A stretch of 64,000 bases of DNA. Source: Microbacterium telephonicum (lineage in GTDB: Bacteria; Actinomycetota; Actinomycetes; Actinomycetales; Microbacteriaceae). The number at the start of each line of letters is the position of its first letter. The first letter of the stretch is position 1. Shown one piece after another: positions 61,875-64,000 of the stretch. The stretch is taken from contig NZ_RCDB01000003.1 in the NCBI RefSeq assembly GCF_003651225.1, forward strand, positions 1-64,000, in the 5' to 3' direction. The notes below the pieces were generated by a model. It had not been told where the DNA came from and did not search any database. It worked only from the letters and a program-made list of their open reading frames with translations. Both the position numbers and the translations under genes were made by a program.

Positions 61875-62873
61875 CTACGCCCGGGTCGTCGTGGCACCGG
61901 GACGCCACTCCCACCAGGCGCCGAGCGGGTCGGCCGCGCCGATCAGGTCGCCGTCGAGGCTCACGGCGAAGCCGTCCCTCCAGGCGTCGGGGTCGGGCCG
62001 GTCGCGCCACCGCTCGTGCAGTGCCGGGGCGTCCAGGCTCACCCACCTCCCGGCGCGCCGGGCGGCGTCGATGAGGCGGTGACGCGCCGGCCACGGGATG
62101 TGCGCGAGCACGCCCGGCGTTTGCACGACGAGGGTCGCGTCGGGCGGCGCGGTCGCGGCGAGAGCGGCGAGGCCCTCCTCGCCGTCGCCGGCTTCGAGCG
62201 TCGGCGGATCGGACGCCGCGATCCGCAGGGCTTCACGCACGCGCTGCGCACGTCCGGTCTCCCCCGGCCACACGAGGCCGGTGAGCCACGCGGCGGTGTG
62301 ATCGGATGCGGGGTCGAGCGGGGTGAGGTCGATGCCGGCGCGCCAGACGATCTCCGGCAGGTGCACCGTCGGCATCCGCTCGCCGCGCACGGCGCACTCC
62401 AGCACGACGGGAGACGGCCCGTCGGCGGGATCGAGCGCGAGGATGCCGGAGGCACCGCGGTACCGATAGGAGTAGCGGTCGGGGTACAGGCACAGGCCCG
62501 CGCTGGCGCCGATCTCCAGCAGCGCGATCGGCCCGTCGATCCGGCTGAGTGCGGGCAGGAGCGCGGCGCAGCGCTGCGGCTCGTTGGTCTGCAGCGATCG
62601 CGCCGAGGCTTCGGCGACGACCGCGTCGGCGTGCTCCAGCAGCCAGGCGCGCCAGCGCGGGAAGTCGGGCTCCCCCGAACCGAGCAGCCGGGTGACGGCG
62701 AACACGAGCGGCGGCTGCCGGCGGTTCGCGGGGATCCCGGCGAGCACGCGCTGCACGTCAGGGTCGGATGCCACCCCCGCCGCCCATCGGCCGTACAGCT
62801 CCGAGCGCCCCGGCGCCTCGTCGCGGGCGAACCGCGCGTAGCGCTCGGCGACGGCGGCGGTGTCGGCATCCAT
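61875..62873 (-). CDS. DUF2332 protein
   Basis: 332 residues. Conserved blocks: AERYARFARDEAPGRSELYG at the start, EIGASAGLCLYPDRYSYRY (a possible nucleotide- or SAM-binding loop) and LVVQTPGVLAHIPWPARHRL. The methyltransferase-like GASAG motif is suggestive only; no function is established. Confidence 0.85.
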   Translation of the reverse strand: MDADTAAVAERYARFARDEAPGRSELYGRWAAGVASDPDVQRVLAGIPANRRQPPLVFAVTRLLGSGEPDFPRWRAWLLEHADAVVAEASARSLQTNEPQRCAALLPALSRIDGPIALLEIGASAGLCLYPDRYSYRYRGASGILALDPADGPSPVVLECAVRGERMPTVHLPEIVWRAGIDLTPLDPASDHTAAWLTGLVWPGETGRAQRVREALRIAASDPPTLEAGDGEEGLAALAATAPPDATLVVQTPGVLAHIPWPARHRLIDAARRAGRWVSLDAPALHERWRDRPDPDAWRDGFAVSLDGDLIGAADPLGAWWEWRPGATTTRA

Positions 62874-62959
62874 CCGACCATCGTCGCAGGCGCTCGGCGC
62901 ATGCGCAGGAACACGCGTGCCCTCGCTCGGGTTGAATAGGGCAGGAGTAAGGAGTCCTC

Positions 62960-63367
62960 ATGACCTACCGTGTAACCAAGACCGACGAGCAGTGGCGGGC
63001 CGAGCTGTCGCCCCAGCAGTACGCGGTGCTGCGCCAAGCCGGAACCGAGCGCGCCTGGACGGGCGAGCTGCTCGACGAGAGCCGCGCCGGGCTCTACACC
63101 TGCGCGGCCTGCGGGTCGGAGCTGTTCCGTTCGGGCACGAAGTTCGATTCGCACTGCGGCTGGCCGAGCTTCTACGAGTCGGTGCGCCCCGATGCGGTGG
63201 AGCTGATCGAGGACCGCAGCCACGGCATGGTGCGCACCGAGGTGCGCTGCGCGAACTGCGGCTCGCACCTGGGGCACGTCTTCCCCGACGGCTTCGGCAC
63301 CCCGACCGGCGACCGCTACTGCATGAACTCGCTGTCGCTGTCGTTCGCGCCCGAGGACCAGGCGTGA
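62960..63367 (+). CDS. msrB: Peptide-methionine (R)-S-oxide reductase
   Basis: 135 residues; repairs oxidised methionine. Two zinc CxxC pairs (TCAACGSEL and [11 protein letters not shown]) and the catalytic Cys in [11 protein letters not shown] are present. AAGGAG lies five nt before the ATG. Coupled to the nitroreductase gene by a GTGA overlap. Confidence 0.95.
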   Translation: MTYRVTKTDEQWRAELSPQQYAVLRQAGTERAWTGELLDESRAGLYTCAACGSELFRSGTKFDSHCGWPSFYESVRPDAVELIEDRSHGMVRTEVRCANCGSHLGHVFPDGFGTPTGDRYCMNSLSLSFAPEDQA

Positions 63368-63930
63368 CGGGCGGCGTCCTCGAAGCCGTCCGCACCCGCC
63401 GCTCCTGGTCGAAGGTGACCGACGAGGCCCCGACGCACGCCGAGCTCGCCGAGTTCGTGTCGGCGGCGGGACGCGTGGCCGACCACTCGGCGCTGCGGCC
63501 GTGGCGACTCATCGAGTTGCGCGGCGCCGATCGGGAGCGGCTGGCCGTGGCGATCGCGAAGGCGGAGGGCGACAAGAAGCCGTCGAGCAAGCCGCTGCGC
63601 GCACCGCTGCTGATCGCGGTGGTGGCCAGCTACCGCAAGAGCAAGGTGCCGCGGTGGGAGCAGGAGGCCGTCGCCTCCGGCGTCGCCCACATGCTCAGCC
63701 TGCTGCTGGACGATGCCGGCTGGGGCGTGTTCTGGCGCACCGGATCCGCGACCCGCGCCAAGGCCGTCGCGAAGGCGCACGGCCTCACGAAGGACGAGGA
63801 GCTGCTGGGCTGGCTCTATGTCGGCGGCAAGCCGGTGCGCACCAAGGCGAGCCGGCGCAAGAGCGTCGACGCCTCAAAGCATCTGAGCCGGATGCCGCAG
63901 CCGAAGAAGGCGCGCGCACACAAGGCCTGA
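63364..63930 (+). CDS. Nitroreductase-family flavoprotein
   Basis: 188 residues, GTG start overlapping msr[17 protein letters not shown] at the start carries the FMN-phosphate-binding Arg/Ser pair, and [25 protein letters not shown] is the other FMN contact region (read as [17 protein letters not shown]). The short basic tail ([13 protein letters not shown]) is unusual. Substrate unknown; linkage to msrB suggests a redox-repair setting. Confidence 0.82.
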   Translation: MTGGVLEAVRTRRSWSKVTDEAPTHAELAEFVSAAGRVADHSALRPWRLIELRGADRERLAVAIAKAEGDKKPSSKPLRAPLLIAVVASYRKSKVPRWEQEAVASGVAHMLSLLLDDAGWGVFWRTGSATRAKAVAKAHGLTKDEELLGWLYVGGKPVRTKASRRKSVDASKHLSRMPQPKKARAHKA

Positions 63931-63968
63931 CGGTCCCACTGCGCTGATGCGACGGTCCGCGCCGAGCC

Positions 63969-64000
63969 TCAGCGCCGGCGCGGCACCGACGCGACGACGA
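63969..64000 (-). CDS. Possible 3' end of a minus-strand gene (cut by the window edge)
   Basis: An open frame entering from the right edge ends VVASVPRRR and TGA. Only ten codons are visible, so it is a weak call. Confidence 0.25.
   Translation of the reverse strand, partial: VVASVPRRR

Overview
The window is high-GC, gene-dense DNA from an actinobacterium, most likely family Microbacteriaceae and probably Microbacterium. Reasons: a 16S rRNA leader of the Microbacterium type at the left edge, a DUF222/13E12 HNH protein, Lsr2, an XPB-type helicase with its partner gene, DUF3263, DUF3027 and LytR_C proteins, a large helicase ending in an MTES_1575-like nuclease fold, and many promoters in which a TAnnnT box sits 6-8 nt before the start codon (leaderless mRNAs). 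No insertion sequence, prophage, CRISPR array or replication origin was seen.

Layout. 1-145: promoter and leader of an rRNA operon that runs off the left edge. 417-1502: a 4-coumarate-CoA-ligase-like gene with two in-frame deletions. 1.5-7.5 kb: a tightly overlapping nitrite reduction and siroheme operon (nirB, nirD, cysG-type fusion, hemD fused to a winged helix, CbiX-type chelatase). 7.6-11.8 kb: tRNA-Ala(CGC), galU, 5-formyl-THF cyclo-ligase, FmdB, mscL. 11.8-16.4 kb: a giant superfamily-I helicase whose Walker A lysine is replaced by glycine, and an alkyltransferase-like protein whose active-site Cys is Ala. 16.4-19.8 kb: an acetate-type cation symporter with its DUF485 partner, a divergent RamA-like regulator, and lsr2. 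19.8-26.4 kb: two paralogous membrane-anchored proteins, tRNA-Arg(CCT), a 13E12 HNH protein, poxB, and a HesB-fold protein without cysteines.

26.4-32.4 kb is the SOS mutagenesis cassette imuA/imuB/dnaE2. LexA-box sequences lie before imuA and imuB, and a broken vapC remnant lies between those two genes.

32.5-45.9 kb is the most unusual part, an accessory catabolic island. It holds an amidohydrolase that has lost two metal ligands, an orphan VanB-type ferredoxin reductase, a cytosine-deaminase-like amidohydrolase, an ABC importer, a cyclodeaminase/methenyl-THF cyclohydrolase, two tandem MTHFR-like proteins with an N-terminal Cys-rich domain, an XRE-cupin regulator, a VAO-type flavoprotein, a creatininase-family hydrolase and a PNPOx-like flavoprotein. 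Two of its promoter regions carry the same inverted repeat, TGTTGG-N5-CCAACA, which argues for one regulon. My reading (inference) is a pathway that imports and opens a nitrogen heterocycle and passes a one-carbon unit to tetrahydrofolate. The substrate is unknown.

45.9-64 kb is conserved actinobacterial housekeeping: HNH protein, M23 peptidase with a long leader, DtxR-family regulator, serC, a remnant of a GH3 glycosidase, DUF3027 and cold-shock genes, the XPB helicase pair, a CPBP protease, a two-component system whose kinase seems to start at CTG, a WXG100 protein, groL behind two CIRCE elements, cspA, LytR_C, DUF3263, DUF2332, msrB and a nitroreductase.
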